18,435 nucleotides of DNA from JAXDBV01 sp034678415 (GTDB lineage: Bacteria; Bacteroidota; Bacteroidia; Bacteroidales; VadinHA17), in contig JAXDBV010000099.1 of NCBI GenBank assembly GCA_034678415.1, positions 1-18,435 of the forward strand. The letters are read 5' to 3'. Of this stretch, positions 17,031-18,435 are shown one piece after another (position 1 is the stretch's first letter; every line of letters begins with the position of its first letter). The position numbers and the translations under genes were made by a program. The notes beneath the pieces are model-generated. The model saw only the letters and a list, made by a program, of their open reading frames with translations, searched no databases and had not been told where the DNA came from.

Positions 17031-17045
17031 AAGGAATAGTTCCTT
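17031..17045. promoter_or_regulatory. Perfect dyad abutting the tatA -7 element
   Basis: AAGGAA-TAG-TTCCTT is a perfect inverted repeat with 6-bp arms and a 3-nt centre. Its last base is the first base of the tatA -7 element, so a protein bound here would block or position RNA polymerase. The regulator is unknown. Confidence 0.4.
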
Positions 17046-17052
17046 ATATTTG
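17045..17052 (+). promoter_or_regulatory. Putative -7 element of the tatA promoter
   Basis: TATATTTG is an exact TAnnTTTG match, 15 nt before the tatA ATG. A TTG at 17026-17028 is 16 nt upstream, shorter than the usual 19-21. Confidence 0.5.
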
Positions 17053-17067
17053 TATAAATAAGCGGGC

Positions 17068-17307
17068 ATGGAACTTTTGGTAATCAGTGGTTCGGAGATT
17101 ATTGTCGTCCTGCTGGCCGTGCTGCTTCTTTTCGGATCGAAGAAAATCCCTGAAGTGGCCCGGAGCATTGGAAAGGGACTGAATGAGTTCAAGAAGGCGA
17201 CGGATGATATCAAACGGGAGATCAACGAAAGCTCACGGGAGGTGACCAGGGAGATGGATGATCTGAAAAAGGATATTACCAAGGACATTCCAGGGGATGT
17301 TTCATAA
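17068..17307 (+). CDS. tatA: Sec-independent translocase protein TatA
   Basis: TatA is the pore-forming subunit of the twin-arginine translocase, which exports folded proteins across the inner membrane. The 79-residue protein has a short N-terminus, one membrane helix (residues 9-22, GSEIIVVLLAVLLLFG), the hallmark hinge FGSKKIPEVARSIGKGLNEFK, and a charged amphipathic helix with a highly charged Lys/Glu/Asp tail. The motif and size fit TatA/E rather than TatB, although many Bacteroidota have a single TatA-like protein that may do both jobs. No tatC lies in the window. It has its own promoter-like sequence and a terminator just downstream, so it is probably monocistronic. Confidence 0.92.
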   Translation: MELLVISGSEIIVVLLAVLLLFGSKKIPEVARSIGKGLNEFKKATDDIKREINESSREVTREMDDLKKDITKDIPGDVS

Positions 17308-17339
17308 CTCTTAACGATGCATTTGACACAACGGGGATC

Positions 17340-17378
17340 ATCTTCATGCTCTTGTGGGTATGAAGATTTTTATTTTTT
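17340..17378 (+). terminator. Intrinsic terminator between tatA and lolD
   Basis: ATCTTCATGCTC (17340-17351) pairs with GGGTATGAAGAT (17356-17367), a 12-bp stem with two G-T pairs and the loop TTGT, followed by TTTTATTTTTT. It begins 33 bp after the tatA stop and ends 37 nt before the lolD ATG, so lolD needs its own promoter or read-through. Confidence 0.85.
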
Positions 17379-17414
17379 ATATTGCGGAATGAAACAGGAC
17401 GTATATATTCATCT

Positions 17415-18065
17415 ATGATCCGTGTACGGGATATTACGCGTTCGTTTGGCAGCTTGCAGGTGCTTAAGGGGATAAACCTTGACGTTAAACGGGGCGAGAT
17501 CATTTCTATTGTTGGTGCCAGTGGGGCAGGCAAGACCACCCTCTTACAGATCATTGGTACGCTCGACCGCCCTTCTTCGGGCTTTGTCTACTATGATGAC
17601 ACCGATGTGTTCGGACTGAAAGACACAGCCCTGGCACGTTTCAGGAATAAAAGAATAGGATTCGTATTCCAGTTTCATCACCTGTTACCTGAATTCACAG
17701 CCCTGGAAAACGTCTGCATACCGGCGTTCATTGGTGGCAGCCCGCGTGCGCGGGCCGAATTACGGGCAAAGGAAATACTGGAGTTCCTGAACCTGGCCGA
17801 CAGGCTTGACCATAAACCCGGTGAGTTGTCGGGTGGAGAACAGCAACGCGTTGCCGTAGCCCGGGCACTCATCAACCAGCCCGACATTATCCTGGCCGAT
17901 GAGCCATCGGGAAATCTCGACAGTAAAAACAAAAAAGAACTGCACGAGTTATTCTTCTCCCTTAGGGATACCTACCACCAAACTATTGTCGTGGTAACCC
18001 ATGACCAGGAACTGGCCCATATGGCCGACCGCATGCTGACCATCCGCGATGGCATCATAAAGTAA
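17415..18065 (+). CDS. lolD: LolD-type ABC transporter ATP-binding protein
   Basis: This is the ATPase of a MacB/LolCDE-type ABC complex, which in LolCDE drives lipoprotein release from the inner membrane. The 216-residue protein has Walker A GASGAGKT (34-41), a Q-loop in FVFQFHHLLPEFTALENV, the signature LSGGEQQR (138-145), Walker B IILADEP (D162, E163) and the H-loop VVVTHDQ (H196). FQFHHLLPEFTALENV and the overall length are characteristic of LolD. I choose the ATG at 17415 (MIRVRDITRSFG); a TTG 33 nt upstream would add 11 residues and overlap the terminator region. No LolC/E permease is adjacent. It could instead energise the permease at 9723-11108, which lacks an ATPase. Confidence 0.88.
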   Translation: MIRVRDITRSFGSLQVLKGINLDVKRGEIISIVGASGAGKTTLLQIIGTLDRPSSGFVYYDDTDVFGLKDTALARFRNKRIGFVFQFHHLLPEFTALENVCIPAFIGGSPRARAELRAKEILEFLNLADRLDHKPGELSGGEQQRVAVARALINQPDIILADEPSGNLDSKNKKELHELFFSLRDTYHQTIVVVTHDQELAHMADRMLTIRDGIIK

Positions 18066-18124
18066 ATAGCGCCAGTACCACACTATTATCTGGTTATCCC
18101 CTGCCGCCGGTTGTTGTAATTTTT

Positions 18125-18201
18125 CCTGACAGGTATTTTATTTTCCTCTTCCTTACTGCAAGTGGCATCACTATTAACATCTGTTCGGCCCTGACAGGTA
18201 T
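18125..18201 (+). repeat. Two copies of CCTGACAGGTAT, 65 bp apart
   Basis: Identical 12-mers lie at 18125-18136 and 18190-18201. Each contains the small dyad CCTG-A-CAGG. A related CCTGGCAG lies at 18328-18335, just before the last gene. The 65-bp spacing is close to six helical turns, as expected for cooperative operator sites. The region between lolD and the last gene holds nothing else that I recognise as coding. Confidence 0.5.
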
Positions 18202-18220
18202 ACTGCTCTGCAATTTCAAT

Positions 18221-18235
18221 CTTCACAGGGTGAAG
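18221..18235. promoter_or_regulatory. Dyad CTTCAC-AGG-GTGAAG upstream of last promoter
   Basis: A perfect inverted repeat with 6-bp arms and a 3-nt centre, 28 bp before the -33 element of the promoter at 18264-18294. The position suits an activator site; it could also form a short hairpin. No T-run follows, so it is not a typical terminator. Confidence 0.4.
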
Positions 18236-18263
18236 CAATGTTTCATAATGGATTTTTGCACTA

Positions 18264-18294
18264 TTGTAATTTCTAATCCGCATATGTAAATTTG
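18264..18294 (+). promoter_or_regulatory. Putative promoter of the 3'-terminal gene
   Basis: TTG at 18264-18266, 20 nt, then TAAATTTG at 18287-18294: an exact -7 match with correct spacing and a -33 element reading ATTG in place of TTTG. The leader to the ATG at 18338 would be about 38 nt and contains the palindrome GGTATACC (18306-18313). Confidence 0.6.
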
Positions 18295-18337
18295 GTTTGG
18301 AAAAGGGTATACCATGTTAAACTAAAACCTGGCAGTC

Positions 18338-18435
18338 ATGAAAACAAGGACACTATGGATTGGTTTTGTATGTATTACCGTTATCTCATTTTCGGTTCTG
18401 TTGATTTTCGGACGTGAGATCTACAGGGATAAACC
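18338..18435 (+). CDS. N-terminus of a probable quinol-dependent nitric oxide reductase, 3'-truncated
   Basis: Only 32 complete codons are visible before the window ends. They start MKTRTLWIGFVCITVISFSV and continue to GREIYRDKP. A basic N-terminus and one membrane helix are followed by a G-x-E-I-Y motif. From memory, this resembles the start of single-subunit quinol nitric oxide reductases (qNOR/NorZ), where TM1 is followed by GxEIY and then a proline-rich PPIPEKV-like stretch. Such enzymes reduce NO to N2O with electrons from quinol, and in anaerobes serve NO detoxification. The start ATG has a good promoter 44 nt upstream. The assignment rests on a short stretch; any other protein with an N-terminal membrane anchor is possible. 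Confidence 0.5.
   Translation, partial: MKTRTLWIGFVCITVISFSVLLIFGREIYRDK

Noticed and set aside
17317..17418. 33-codon ORF overlapping the lolD ATG by ATGA
   Set aside because: It contains the whole intrinsic terminator hairpin and T-run, and its composition is not protein-like.
18086..18283. 65-residue minus-strand ORF between lolD and the last gene
   Set aside because: It has no recognisable domain or signal, no ribosome-binding sequence, and spans the repeated 12-mers, the dyad and the promoter, which explain the region better.

Overview
The window reads as an 18.4-kb piece of a Bacteroidota chromosome, probably order Bacteroidales. The reasons are a fused SecDF of about 1017 residues, an era-der pair with the rluB gene upstream, a periplasmic-propeller/Y_Y_Y sensor, weak Shine-Dalgarno sequences, and several copies of the phylum-specific promoter pattern (TTTG, 19-21 nt, TAnnTTTG). 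Coding density is high and almost all content is chromosomal core. No insertion sequence, phage gene, CRISPR array, tRNA or rRNA was seen.

Layout. Positions 3-2720 (+) hold the 3' part of a large sensor that joins a beta-propeller and Y_Y_Y domain to a membrane helix and a cytoplasmic SpoIIE/PP2C phosphatase. It converges with a leftward group transcribed 6436->2756: rluB (23S rRNA pseudouridine synthase), a 7% GC spacer, era, der, and a small lipoprotein with an EF-hand-like loop. A divergent intergenic region (6437-6585) then gives rise to a rightward phosphohexomutase (glmM-like). Next comes a tight tripartite efflux operon: a HlyD/MacA-type adaptor, a MacB-type permease without an ATPase domain, and a TolC-type outer-membrane factor. 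It is followed by malate dehydrogenase, secDF, tatA, a LolD-type ABC ATPase, and the first 32 codons of a gene that looks like quinol-dependent nitric oxide reductase.

How the genes fit together. rluB, era and der all concern ribosome maturation and form one functional group. The right half is rich in envelope functions: efflux, the Sec motor, the Tat pore, and a lipoprotein-release-type ATPase. Two strong intrinsic terminators (after secDF and after tatA) split it into separate transcription units. The only ABC ATPase visible is the LolD-type gene, some 6 kb from the permease that needs one.

No clearly new multi-gene system is evident. The most unusual signals are non-coding: a 12-nt duplicated element (CCTGACAGGTAT) and a dyad upstream of the putative NO reductase, a dyad abutting the tatA promoter, an imperfect duplicated block upstream of the efflux operon, and an unlisted 50-codon ORF ending 7 nt before secDF.
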